Made by a program: the position numbers and the translations under genes. Positions 50,303 to 62,631 of a stretch of 64,000 nucleotides of DNA are shown here, one piece after another. A model generated the notes under the pieces. The model searched no databases. It was given only the letters and a program-made list of their open reading frames with translations, and had not been told where the DNA came from. Source of the stretch: Nemania diffusa (Eukaryota; Ascomycota; Sordariomycetes; Xylariales; Xylariaceae). The stretch spans positions 724,001-788,000 of the forward strand of contig JBBPUQ010000008.1 of NCBI GenBank assembly GCA_038501195.1, read 5' to 3'. How positions within the stretch are numbered: position 1 is the first letter of the stretch; every line of letters starts with the position of its first letter.

Positions 50303-51038
50303 TAATGCAGCTCATAAGTAATCTACTACCGAAAATCGCGCTTCACACCATAGACTTAAACTTTCTCATGCCAAATAATTTCTTTTAGCGAATAAATAAA
50401 TGCCCACCAAATAACTTACCACCCTATTATGTCACACTTCGCGAGGCATGACTGCATCAACACCAGTATTAAAACAATGCCTTGAACTCTAGTTTGGAGG
50501 TATTGTAATCATAAGCGTACATTGAAAGGTACGGGAAAAGCCGATACGTGGTGTGGTGTTCTCATGCTCGTATGGGGTAGCGTGAGTCTACACAGGGGTA
50601 GCCCCAAAGAAGGCGGGAGACATCCTACCCCACCGCTCCCTGGTCTTCATGCGCTTCATGCCAGATAGTTATGCTTATTGGGACCTCGTACAGGTCCCGG
50701 TACCCAGGGATGTCAACAACCGAGCGGGGACGAAGTACCTAGCATTTGCCATGCCAATCCTACCTAGGGTGACTATCTTACTTTCATATATACTGTAAGG
50801 AGGCAATGACACCCATGTTGATATCTCTACATGTGACTAGAGTTTGACAGGCGCATTAAGTATCTAGTTAGGGCTCTTTCGTAAGGATTGCTCTATTAGA
50901 CCGCCTCGCACCAGCATTTTCAGTCTTCGGCAGTTGTTACCTTTACCCGTCTACATAGTATGGGCTTGCGCACTTACACAAAAGCCTAGTACATACCACC
51001 GTGAAACAATCCTTCCAACTTCATTCCAGGCTGAGATA
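50303..51038. other. Intergenic between oxidase and hydrolase genes
   Basis: No gene is supported. The hydrolase frame remains open upstream to about 50934 but has no other ATG before 51039, which fixes the start choice. Confidence 0.5.
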
Positions 51039-52009
51039 ATGGAAGGAATTGCCCGATTTAGTGTTGCAGGTATCTCCCTACCCTGTGAAACTTGGTACAA
51101 AGTTATCGGCGACCTCGATTCCGATGCTGTACCCTTAATAATTGTTCATGGGGGTCCTGGAGCGTGCCACGACTACTTGCTCCCACTTACCGATCTCGCA
51201 ACCTCGATGCCGCTCATATTTTATGACCAAATTGGAAATGGTCGTTCAACTCATCTACCGGACAAGGCGGGTGATGAGGCCTTCTGGTCACCTAACCTTT
51301 TTATTGACGAGCTCCAGAACTTGCTGCGCCATCTAAGATTAACAGAACGTCCTATTAATCTCTATGGTCATTCTTGGGGTGCTATGTTCACTGCCCAATG
51401 GGCTGCACGGCCGGCTGCTGCTAATCTTCGGCGTTTTATTATTGCTAGTAGTTTAGCTAGCATGGATGTCTGGAGGATCGGCATCACTTCTTTGCGGAAA
51501 CAGTTACCCCAGGACATCCAAGAGGTTCTCGACCGTGCCGAGGAGACCTTGAATTTTGAAAATCCGGAATATGAAGCGGCTGTTGAGGTCTTTTACAAGA
51601 AACACCTTAGCCTAGCCAGGCCATGGCCAGCAAAAGAAGTACAGGCTGCGCTTGATTGGTTTGCGAAAGACTCAACTACCTATGGGACAATGTAAGCTTT
51701 TTGTTCGATCATTATTTGGAAACAAAGAACGAAACAATAACTGACAGCTATTATAGGTACGGTCCTAGCGAACTATATGTTGCTGGCTCGCTCCGTGATT
51801 GGACTTGCGTTCCGGACTTAAGTGATATAAATGCAGCCACGCTCCTTCTGAATGGAGCGCAAGATGAGGCTCAAGATGTTGCGATGCAGCCTTTCTTTGA
51901 CAATATTAAAAAGGTTAAATGGGTGACTCTTGAAGGTGCAGCTCATTTTGCCCACATCGATCAACGTGAGAAGTATATGCAGCATTTGCGCACGTTCCTG
52001 CTCAGTTAG
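51039..52009 (+). CDS. S33 alpha/beta hydrolase, prolyl-aminopeptidase-like
   Basis: Two exons (51039-51691, 51757-52009) joined in frame give 301 residues, the family's normal size. The oxyanion segment is IIVHGGPGACHDY, the nucleophile elbow is GHSWGAMFTAQWA, the acid is in LLLNGAQDEAQD, and the catalytic His is in EGAAHFAHIDQ. The HGGPG motif is typical of proline iminopeptidases, which remove N-terminal proline. No signal peptide is seen, so it should be cytosolic. In this locus it could trim or degrade the Pro-rich core (Thr/Ser-Ser-Pro-Ala-Pro-Pro after Kex2) or act on released fragments. An unrelated metabolic hydrolase role remains possible. Confidence 0.85.
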
Positions 52010-52237
52010 GTGCTCGCATTTCTCTGAGATTTGATCGTGAAAGACAAGGATATGCAGTCTAGGGTCATTGCGGGCGGTTCGGGTTGGCCACGTTTCGGGT
52101 TTTAATTATTTAGATCTAACCATACTCTTTTATGTTTCCACATTATCAATAACAAGAATAAATACCATTACATTATTTTGATGGTTGATGCAAGTCAATA
52201 AAGATCTTGCAAATCAGATGTAATCGATCGATCGCGA

Positions 52238-53459
52238 TCAATCATGAGTGCCACGTGAAAAATTAGTGCTCATTTCAACGGATTGGCCCCATGCCCGCTG
52301 GTTGCGGATCTTGATATATCTTGACGACCAGCCCGAAGAGCCATTGTTTGATGAGCTATGGAGACTTGTATCTCCCCTCCGATTCTCATCATCTGCTCTA
52401 AGAAATCCCGACTCCAGACTCAAAAGAAACGGTTTGAGAAATGGAATACAAGTAGTTATTATACTTGTAGTATAAACAACTTCCTCGCAGATAAGCAGTT
52501 GCCAAACCGTGCTAAGATATTCTGTATCGAGGACAAGCTTCCGTAGATAGACGAGCTGAGCTACAGTTGCTCCAATAACACTAACAAGGTTAGTAATGTC
52601 TTGCGTACGTGGGGCCTGTGCTAGCTTAGCATACCCTACACGAAACCAGAAGCCACCCAGAAGAGTAAAGCGTTTCCCCCAAGTGAGATGTACTGGTATG
52701 ATGATGATAGTCGGGATTGCCACTAGGGCAACGTCTGTTAAGATATTTACAATCGCAATGTATGTCCTAGCACTTCTCTACTATATGCATTAACAGTGTT
52801 TCAAAGGCAGGGTACTGGTCACTCACAATATCGATGCATCTCTTATCTAGTATATCCCACTGTCTGGGCGATGGGCACTGAAAGGCAGTAGAGAACACTG
52901 CTGTGAGCACCCACGCAATAGTAAATATCCCAACTGCCTGTGTCGCAACCTGATGCCAAGTAACAGGAGTGATCATATAAAGAGAAATGAGTAAAGATAG
53001 CTTTGAAACTCCTAGTGTGAGGATGCCAAGTATAACACCGCTATATAGCGCCTACGTACATGAATGGTAAGAATGATCAGTAGTTTGTATTAAGGCGTTC
53101 AGTCATACCTTCATTGCTCCATCTATCTGCTCATCTTGGAGACCGATGGGGGAGTTGCCAACGATGCTACCTGCAGGGCTTAAAAGAGTAGATATTTGAC
53201 CGATAAAGAGAATCTATTTTTCAGTTAACATAATGAATAACGTCGAATCAGTGATGATAGTTACCAACGCTACAAACAGCACTGCATCAGCTACATCTAG
53301 GCGTTTTCGCAAGATCAGTTTGGTTAAAAACTGAGCTCCAACTGACAAAATACAGAAGGAGAGGAAAAACAATGCCAAAATTTGTATCAGAGGAGCCTCA
53401 TGGCCCCATCTGATGGGGCTGGACTCTGGTGTGGCAACGGGGGAATTTTCGAATAGCAT
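52238..53459 (-). CDS. Fungal rhodopsin-domain integral membrane protein
   Basis: Four exons (53265-53459, 53109-53213, 52827-53051, 52238-52777) join in frame to 354 residues. The ATG of MLFENSP is used. Seven hydrophobic segments run through the protein, including QILALFFLSFCILSVGAQF, LGVSKLSLLISLYM, IFTIAWVLTAVFSTAFQCP and IAIVNILTDVALVAIPTIII. The CP ending of segment 4 and the ILTDVAL of segment 5 are hallmarks of the uncharacterised rhodopsin-like family that is expanded in Pezizomycotina. The tail is hydrophilic. Its role (sensor or otherwise) is unknown. Presence inside the RiPP-like locus may be chance, since these genes are numerous. Confidence 0.85.
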
Positions 53460-54428
53460 GGCAAATCTGACCGAGTAAAAGAGAAGAAATGGGGAAAGTC
53501 TGGTAAGAAAAATAAAGGTCGTCGAATAGCGTGCCACAGGGCCGTGTTATGTTGTAATACCTTGTCACTATTTAGACTATGATTATCTGTATCAGCTTAT
53601 TTCGGTATATCCCAAAACACGCTCGAGTCCCGGAACCATATCGGCCATTGCCATTGGCAGTCTGGCAGGTGGAAAGTAAAAAGATTGTCCACTATATTGT
53701 CATGACAAGGGTGTCTCACATGGTACTTAAGGTGTGACGGAACCTGCATAGGTATCTCTTTAAATGCCGCGTCGGCACGTTAGATAGACACTCGGTCAGG
53801 GCTGTAAGCCAATAATGTCAAGGGATTTAAGATATCTCCTACCTAATATGCTGTTAAAGATGATCCAAGCAGGCAGGACGTGGAACCAACAGGGGTTTGA
53901 AAAAGTCACTATGCCAAAGCGGTATTCAAAGAGATAGCGTCGGTGGTAATGTCTCGCATACGCGTATTTAAGTATGTACCTACGCAGAATGCAGCATGCA
54001 TGAGACGTTGTTGGTTATAGCCCTGCTATCATTCACCAATCGGGTGAGTCGGGAGGCAGCAAGTTCCATGCACCAACAACATGTGAGGGTTCAAGGATCT
54101 AATCACCGACAACCCCCATCGCCTGCAACTACGACCCGCCTCCTATCCGGCCCGTGCTCTTCGGCATACCGTTTCTATTTTGTTCTAGTTCGTCTAGTTA
54201 TGTTTATGTATCAGCAATAACGGCTCAATTCTGCAGTTTCTTGACATTTCTTTTAACGCAATAGACGGAGAGAGCAGGTTCCCCCACTCAATTTCCTACC
54301 ATTTCTCGCGCCGCCATTTCTTGCCGTTATTCTTCTTTTTGGTGATAGGATTCGCTAGTTCTATTCGCACGATTGATTACATTCATCCTCTAAGTCACTC
54401 GTCTTTTACACACGTGTGAATTGACTAT
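53460..54428. other. Divergent intergenic region
   Basis: This separates the rhodopsin-domain gene from the permease gene. Nothing further was recognised. Confidence 0.5.
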
Positions 54429-56563
54429 ATGGCTACTATGGAGCTCTCAAGTCCACTCAAGGATGCATCAATCATGAACACCGCAGATCACATTGGCGCC
54501 AGTACCAATTACTCAAAGGACGATAGAGATTTAATTAGAGTGGGCAAAAAGCCTGTGCTGAAGGTAATCTCTCAGGTTCTAGTTTCCTGTGCGCTCTTCT
54601 AACATGATATCAGCGTAACTTTGGGTTCATGTCTGTCTTAGGTTTTTCATGCACGGTCTTAATAACTTGGGAGGGGATGCTTATGTACGTACCGGAGAAG
54701 GTCTACTACCTACCACTAGCAACACAGACTAACAAGGCCCCATTGTAGAGTATCAACTCAAAGTCTACTCAAGTATGTACTCAACGCGACATAAGTGGTT
54801 AAACTCGTAGTTGCTAACTTAGTCTAGTGGGGGGCCAGCAGGCGTTATTTGGGGATACATTATCATATGGATCGGCACGCTCTCGACGTTTGCGGTCCTA
54901 TCAGAGTTGGCTTCCATGTAGGTGTATAACTGGTAGATGTATCGACTTGTTATGCTGATCAATACTGAAGGGCTCCTACCTCTGGTGGACAGTATCAGTA
55001 AGCCATCTATATGCACAAGTGACTGATCAAACTTCGCTCATAATGTACACAGTTGGGTTGCTATACTAGCCCCTGACTCCTCCAGGCAATTTTTAAGCTA
55101 TATTACAGGTACGAGGGGAAATTGTCACAATGAGAAGAGAAAGCTCACTAGATCCTAGGGTGGTTGACTTTGTCCGGTTGGCAGGCAGTCACTGCTTCTG
55201 CGGCCTATCTTATAGGAACCCTCCTGCAGAGTATCATCGTGCTTCTCAAATCTGATTACACACCCCGGCCTTGGCAAACAGTGCTCTTCTTGTGGGCTGT
55301 TATAGCATTCGCAGTATTCATCAACACCGTAGCAAGCAAAACATTGGCCCATTTCGAAGGGCTAATATTGGTCCTACACATTTTAGGGTTCTTCGCCGTT
55401 CTAATCCCTCTTGTTTACTTATCTCCTCACGGAGATGCCTCATTTTTTACCACTTTTATCAACTCCGGGGGGTGGCCGACGCAAGGCTTGTCTTTTCTAG
55501 TTGGACTGCCAGCTGCCGTATTCTCCCTTATCGGTATGTAATAAAAGCCCCCTTCATCCATATCTACCTTAAATCCATCGAAAATTGTGCTTACTTTTCA
55601 TAAGGAGCCGACTCAGCCGTCCATGTAAGACCCTTGCCATTCCTCATCCCCTTTCGATTAACTAATAATACTATATGTTAGATGGCCGAGGAAATAAGAA
55701 ATGCATCAACTGTGGTACCTCAAGCCATTATTATGAGCATTGTACTAAACGGGGTCCTGGGGTTTGCAATGATGATAGCATATCTCTTCTGTCTTGGAAA
55801 CCTCGAGGCAGTGCTAGAGTCTCAAATAACGCTAGGTTACCCATTTTTATACGTTTTTCAGACTGGTACTGGGTCCACTCCCGGTGCCGCTGTGTTAGGT
55901 CTGATAATCGTGGTTCTTGGGGTTTGCAGCACCGTGGGTGTTTTGGCTTCATCATCAAGAATGCTCTGGTCTTTCGCAAGAGATCGCGGCATCCCTTTCT
56001 GGGAATACTTCATCAAGGTAATTTATACTTCATGCCACGGCAAATTTACTCATAAACGCAATTCAGTTGCTGACCAATTTTTAAAGCTCAATAGTCGCAC
56101 GTCAATCCCCGTCTATACCATCGCATGCACTACAACAATATCAGCTCTTCTTTCACTAATCGTGCTTGGCTCGAGTGTTGCATTTAACAACATTGTTAAC
56201 TTGAGCATTGCGGGGCTCTATTCCTCATACCTCCTCAGCTGTGCCCTTCTACTATGGCGACGTCTGCAGTCGAGCGGTATCAAACCTTGTAGTTCGGACG
56301 TCGGAAAGGTCGGGCCAGGTAGACTGCATTGGGGTCCGTGGCATATCCAAGGGTTTCCTGGGATAGTCAATAACAGCTTTGCCTGTGTGTATTTATCGTT
56401 CCTTTGGTTCTGGAGCTTTTGGCCACCAGTGACACCCGTTGTTCCTGAGACGTTTAACTTCAACGTTTTGACATTTGGAGCAACAACACTATTCGCCGTG
56501 GTATGGTACTTTATTAGAGGTAGGAAGAGCTATCAGGGCCCAGTAGTTGAGATCGAGTTATAA
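54429..56563 (+). CDS. Amino-acid/GABA-type permease (APC family)
   Basis: Ten exons (54429-54563, 54614-54684, 54749-54772, 54828-54917, 54971-54997, 55053-55108, 55159-55533, 55605-55624, 55682-56017, 56087-56563) join in frame to 536 residues. Exons of 20-27 bases occur, each confirmed by phase and by conserved sequence across the joins: NGGPAGVIWGYIIIWIGT, APTSGGQYHWVAILAPDSSRQFLSYITG, WLTLSGWQAVTASAAYLIGT and ADSAVHMAEEIRNAS. About 12 membrane helices are present. This is the fungal Uga4/choline-permease-like subgroup, which imports amino acids, GABA or polyamines at plasma or vacuole membranes. It might move pathway precursors or products, but a housekeeping role is as likely. Confidence 0.9.
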
Positions 56564-57059
56564 TAAGCATATATACTCATAGTATGATCCTACTATATAT
56601 TTTATATACTTGAGTCATTAACAAAGCTTGTGCGTTATTAAGAGAGAATATGTTCTCGGAAGGCCAGATTCAGATTCGGTGAGCCAAAGTTAATCTAGTC
56701 CATCATGTATTTGAGCAATGCTGTGCCCACGGTCTAAAGGAAAACCCTACTAAAATAACAAGGCTCGTGCTAAATTTACCAATCAACGAGTCCTAAGTAT
56801 GTAGTGAAATATTTAGAGCTGAACCAAGTTGGTTGAGCTTTGGCGGTGAGTATATCACTTGATAGCTTCTATTTTTAGCACTAAGAGGCAGGCTGACCAA
56901 CACGGGATTGGTTCTCCAACTATTCAGGGGTCTATCTGGGAGTACAAGAGCAAAGAAGAGGACGAGGTGTAGAAGGAAAGAAAATCAAGGAGATAAATTA
57001 TGCAATAATAGATTCTCCCTTAAAGAAACATCATTAATTGATTCATCGTCAATACCATC

Positions 57060-57770
57060 ATGCCTGACTCAACAATTCGCGTTGTAATCTGTCGTGGCCT
57101 CGCAGGCCCCCTATTATTTCATGCTCTTGCGAAATATACGCACCTTGATGCGCAGATCCTCGAATCGGCTACAACCTTCCTAGAGGAGGTCACAGTAATT
57201 GGGCTTGCACGCAATCCTCTATCTGCGCTCGATCTCATTAGACCTTCGGCGGCACAGTGTCTCGAGCAGGCCAGCGCCTCTCCCCTACGAGGTGTTCGTT
57301 TCATGCTAGCTGAAGGAGAGCAATAGGGCAGCATGATTAACGAGGAATACGGGGAGTCGCAAGGAAAACACGTCACAAGCATTGTGCATGGGGTGTCTTT
57401 GTTGCGAGAGTTGCTCGCGAACGTCCCGTCCGATCGAATGCACAATTCGAAGAAGCTGAACCGAATCGAGAAGAGAGGAAGCAGAACGACCCGATCACTC
57501 TCCATTTCACTGACGGTTCTACATACGAGTGTGATATTCTAATCGGCTGATGAGATCTATAGTACTGTGCGAATGCGCCATCCCCAACCCATATGTATTC
57601 GCTGGTGTTGATGTCGTGAGGTCCTTTGCTTAGGGTGGCTTCTGCTTCCGTAGACGATGTCAACAACATCACGTCCCACCAGCCAGTACTTCGTGGCCCA
57701 GTATTTAGATCAATTATATTGTGTAGTAGGCCCTGTAGGCCTGTAGAACTACCTATGTTCATCTGTGTCT
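57060..57770. pseudogene. FAD monooxygenase relic with internal inversion
   Basis: On the plus strand, 57060-57325 reads IRVVICRGLAGPLLFHALAKY, VIGLARNPLSALDLI and RGVRFMLAEGEQ, then a TAG. The next frame carries GSMINEEYGESQGKHVTSIVH and LRELLANVP. Another gives ITLHFTDGSTYECDILIG, then stops where the ADG motif should be. From about 57575 to 57770 the sequence continues on the minus strand: TGWWDVMLL and EYIWVGDGA are the block that should follow STVR. So the middle of a salicylate-hydroxylase-like gene has been flipped. The FAD fingerprint is also damaged (CRGLAG for GGGLAG). A functional product is impossible. It may be a former tailoring enzyme of the adjoining locus. Confidence 0.75.
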
Positions 57771-59101
57771 CGTGGAGCTCTGATATATCGTTAATTCAAT
57801 CATGGATTAACGGCGTCGTTTTTCCGTGCCAAGCTGCCACTTTAAGGATTGATAAATCATGTAGCAGATCAACAGTATCCTTCTCGACACTTGTTATTAT
57901 AGACTTATAGTACCAATAATTTGAAAATTAAACCAGATACCTCGTTAAAGGCACACTTTGGTCAGTCAGCCATGTGAACGAATATCCAACTTTAACTGGA
58001 TAAACTTAGCTTCCGCTTACTAGCATATCTATGGGACAGCAGACAGGATCCCAGTAGTTACAGTAGTATGTGAAATTTTAGGTTCTCTAAGAGTTGTATA
58101 GTAATGCAGCTACGAGTGGCTCATGAGAATTATGTTGAGCTAGTTGATAGGTCGGGTGACACTATGATTTGGTGTTACGGGTTAATCACCGCCCATTATC
58201 TACAGGTAATAAGAACTTTAAAGGTGTTTCAAGGCGTTCCTATATACTTCGCATTGATTGAATTTCCAGAGCTTACTCTCCTGCTTCTAATAGTACCATA
58301 TATTGTCAGGGAACATGGGCTACGTATAGCGGATGAATTTTATTTTAAATCTTAGTGACTAGTGTACGTGATAAAAAGTCGGCAACACACAATTTCAGCA
58401 TTGAAATTCTAAAAGTGCTACCAGTCACTAATCCATCAATGACTAATATATCATCATGTTGTCTTGTCCCGGAGGGCCGTAAGCAGCTAGGCAGGAGGGT
58501 GGAGTATAGGGCTCAATAGAAATATCAATTGATTCTCAACCCTCAAGGTCCTATATATATAGCAGAACCCATAGATGAAGTCGCCCATATCGAGTCTGTC
58601 TAGTCAATTTATCACTTGGCTCATTAAGAGGTATGTCATCACAGTTGGTAGATGCTCGCAGTGAAGTTTACAGGGTTGATACCAAACTCCACTATCGATG
58701 CGCAGTGTAACATGTGCGCTAGTCAAAACTAAAGATACATTATAACTACCTAGGTACCTAAGGAGGTAGGTACCTACCTAAGATGCACAGTCTATCAAAA
58801 CGCAGATGTAGATTAGGTAGATATCGAGTCGGGTTTCTGATCCCGGTTAATTTAGTTTGTTCTTGTACCCCTCTTTCCCCCAACTTTGTTTCCACCTTTT
58901 CATCTCTTTTACCCACTACCTACTTTCTCGCTGCTCCCAACCCAACTACCTACTCGTTGACTGATCTTGAGACTGTTGAAAGAATACTAGGTTAATGAGT
59001 TACTCCAAATACTGTGTAATATAAAGGGGCTCAGACATCTCGTTGGTATATAAGCTAAATAGTACGCTTATATACCAATAATTTCATCAGAGCCTAGGCC
59101 T
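57771..59101. other. Gene-poor stretch with repeat words
   Basis: TAGGTACCTA-type words cluster at about 58745-58785. The few open frames have no recognisable content. Confidence 0.5.
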
Positions 59102-60531
59102 TCAATTCCAAGATAGAAGAGTTGTGAGTGAAGCTCCATACAAGAATATGTTAGTTTGCACGATCTCGCTGTCGTTTGGAGATACTGCCCCTGTGTAAGT
59201 GGCTAAGGCCTGGACGAATTTATCAACATCATTGTCGTGGTGATCAAGAACTACAGCCTTGTTGGTGGAAGCGGCGTTGGCTAGTAAGCCTATCCTACCA
59301 CCACCCTTATGTATAGCGATCACAGTATCGCTGGTGTCAACTATAGGGCCACCAGATGTACCTTCAACAAGCCAACCCGGTTAGCGAAGGTACAAGCAAG
59401 CTAAAACTACTTTGGATTGGTATTGGAGTATATTAGCACGTACCACCGGAGGTGTCTCCATCGTGCGACAACAAATTGTCGCCGCCGGGCACATATCGGA
59501 CCTGGCTCTCACTGTAAACGAGCCGCTCGCCCTTTTTGTTGGTCGAAAGATCTAAAGGAAAGCCATAAACCTTGGTACTAATAAAGGTTTCAGCGGGTGT
59601 CTTTCGGTACTTCATGGGCCTGATTTTATCCGGGAAGGGTTCCGAAACGCCGATGATAGCGAAGTCATTCTGGTCGGAGAAGACAGTAACCCACTTGTAG
59701 TGGACTATAGCAACATCCACAAAGCGATCGTCAATGCCATCCGGATCTACGCGGCTATCCCGGCGGACAGTAATAGAGATTGCGCGGCCAAATTCGCGGC
59801 TCCATACGTTATGACCAACAGTCATGATGTGCTGAGGGCTAATGATGGTGCCTGACCCGCTAGTCTTGCGAAGCAAGCCACTTCGATCTCTAAAGCTGGC
59901 TATCACCCTTACGATGCCTTGACAACATCAGTAACTTGGAGACGAAATTTCGAGCTCAAGACATACCACTATAATTACCATCATCCTGAATGTCGGCGTT
60001 TGGGCAGATCTTCCAAGGGTTCTTACGTAGAACGGCCTCGTCACCGTATTCGTCCCTTATGGGTCCACATGAAAGGGTATATGCTATCGCCCGAGGTTCG
60101 TCCCCGTCGAGCTGCGTATGAACCTGCAGTCGGGACTCATTTAGGTCAAAGTAGCTACCCTCTGAGGTTGACGAAGCATCATAACCACCAAGCTGCATGG
60201 GCGGAACCACATTACTATCGCTAACCTGGCTGGGGTGGCGTTCGATAGTTGACTGACTTTCCTCTCGGTTCAAGGTGAGCAGAAGCCACAAAAGGTCATC
60301 TGCACCGAAGACATGGAAACTAAGGAGGCGGTCTCCCACATGAATCACGCGCGCTTGCGTGCCGGCTTCAAGCAAGAATAACAGATGGCGGATTTTAGTT
60401 GGGTCTGCCTTTCCGAGATGACCGGCCTGCACGAGCTCATGTGCGACGCGGATCACAACTGCAGTTGTATCTTTCTGGTTGGTGTATTTCCGCTGCTCGA
60501 AAGCTTGCAGCTTATTAATAACTTCTAGCAT
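59102..60531 (-). CDS. V8/trypsin-like serine protease with N-terminal extension
   Basis: Three exons (59967-60531, 59444-59917, 59102-59361) join in frame to 432 residues. The first 170 residues are a hydrophilic helical domain (MLEVINKLQAFEQRKY..) without signal peptide. Then follows GIVRVIASFRDRSGLL and a trypsin fold with His in MTVGHNVWS, Asp in DQNDFAIIGV and Ser in DTSGGTSGGPIVD. The last motif is formed by the splice and matches the V8-type TSGGxSGGP pattern. The enzyme is likely cytosolic or nuclear. Fungal relatives are often linked to stress or incompatibility proteins. The substrate is unknown. The frame is intact. Confidence 0.85.
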
Positions 60532-60967
60532 GTTAGTCAGAGGGAATTAATGCCTGGCGACGACACTATAGACAAGCTGAGGGAAGTTCACCCCTGTCAA
60601 GGCGAGAAGCCTGTGCATAGAGAAGAAGGAATAATTCGTAAAGTCTTGCAAGCCCGACTTTACACAACCAAAGGACAAGTCTTTTATACGTGTCTTGTTT
60701 CAGTATGTAATATTTTCACTTGCACGTTATATACGTACTATATGGCTGTATCAAGTTTATAACAACAATCTCTCGGTGTTTGCAGCCAAGTTTATTTAAT
60801 ACGAAAATAAAAGAGCGTTTTCATGACGCCGGCGTTTCGAGACAACCACGTTGCAAGACGATACTGTCGCTCTTAAAATGAGTACAAAGTACCTGCCAGA
60901 CCTTTTCTAAGCTCTTTTTAGAGATGTAAGTACTTTGTAAGCTTCTCGCGTCAAGTAGCCTATTTTA

Positions 60968-61137
60968 TTAAATGCCTTTTCGGCTGCATGACTTACGTGG
61001 AGTGACGTGGTCTCTTGCTTGAGATATACCAATGAAATTGCTATCCGAGATGAATATTATTGTTTTATTGGGTGTGTTGGTTATGCAAGAAAATCCGCTC
61101 CTCCACTTGTAAGTCACGCAGCTGAAAGGGCATTTAA
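60968..61137. mobile_element. MITE-like inverted-repeat element (about 170 bp)
   Basis: The left end TTAAATGCC..TTTCGGCTGC..TGACTTAC..GTGGAG is mirrored by CTCCAC..GTAAGTCA..GCAGCTGAAAGGGCATTTAA at the right end, giving about 33-bp imperfect terminal inverted repeats. No coding capacity lies between. TA at both edges could be a target-site duplication. Confidence 0.65.
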
Positions 61138-62631
61138 TTAGATTGACTCCTTGGCGACTAGTGTTAGAGTTGAACGGCATGATTAATACTGATCGCTCAA
61201 CTCTCTATTAAGTTATTAGACAATAGTTTCAAGCTTGAGCTCAAACGGGTTAACTTCGCTGCGGCGACATCTCGTGCATAACGGCACACAAACAAGTTAG
61301 ATAGATAGATTGGCATGCTATCGCAAAAGGTTAGCCCATCTCGACCTTAATTACTAGGGGAGAAGGCTAAATTTATAAGTACTTATTATAATATAATAAT
61401 GATGTAGGCAGGGCTTGTTGAACTAAGTTATGCCAAGTTCAAATACTATACCATTTCTTGATAAATATGAAACATAATTTATAACAGCACAGATACCCCA
61501 TATAGGACGACAAAGCTCAATATCGGAAAGTTACTGTCTAGCTATGGAGACAACAGGCTTAGGTTAGCTACCCCTTTGAGCACCCGCGACCTATTTCATT
61601 CGGTGCCCTAGGTAATAATCTAACTTGACTACTTAGAAGAATTTTGAACCCCCAGCCATTTAGAGATATTACTGTAGTTTCCTTACAGAATTAAACATTT
61701 TAGAATCAATGCAATTGGTAGAGCTTTGTGGAGGGGTGCTAGAAGGGGCTTAGGATGACCGGAAGGTACGTAGCGAAAGGTGCAATACAGGTAATTAGGA
61801 CGCCGCTCTAATAGTAGGACTTTCTTATACCGACGAGTTCTCTGACGGGAATAAGCGAATGAGTTACTTACCTGAGTACCTTCGGTATTGCGAGAAAATA
61901 GGGCGAGTGGATAGTTGTTGTATTGGAAATGAAGAACCTTAGTCGTAAGGAAATTAGCTACATGGGTTTCACGCCCTCTTCTAAACCTTACGACACCCAT
62001 ACTTGCAATACCTCAACTATATGAAGAAACTGAGGATAGTATACCCCTGTTAAGTGGCGAAGCCAGTGCACGGGGGAGTAAAGATGCCCAGAGAGTACTG
62101 CCAAAGCTTACAAGTAGGTGGAGACCCTACCTGACGTACCTGCATGCAATGGAGCATACTAGAGTGAATTCGAACTAGCGTAACTAAAAGCGATCTAATA
62201 AGATTGTATTAAAATGAGGTTTACTGATAATTCTACTTCTTATGCTCTTGAACTCGTAGGCGTTCTATACACGGGCGCTTCTGAGAAATACAACCTACTA
62301 GATCGAATCTAAATCACTCCCCGCGTAATCTCAACCATCCACATGCTCTAGTATATATCTAATAAGTGGTGATCTTGACAAAAAATGGTTCGGGGCTTAC
62401 TCTCACGGAGGGTTTCGCGGGAGGAGAACAGGGTTGATCTTACGTAGTAGTCGCTGTTCAGCAAAACGGACTGGCACGCTAACTGTTGCATACATATGTA
62501 GAACCCCCTCCCGGCTCGTTACTCGGTACTAGTGCTTATAAAGTGGAAGAGTGGATCCATGCATATAACCAATCAGACGGTTACTTAAGTATCATATGCT
62601 ATTCCGATTGGATAAATCCGTTATATAGATA
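61138..62631. other. AT-rich gene desert
   Basis: Nothing coding was recognised. The sequence at 62568-62630 (CCAATCAGA..TCCGATTGG) resembles the loop of the hairpin element that follows. Confidence 0.5.

Noticed and set aside
61683..62000. 105-codon minus-strand frame in the right-hand desert
   Set aside because: No motif; lies in AT-rich, probably repeat-derived DNA.
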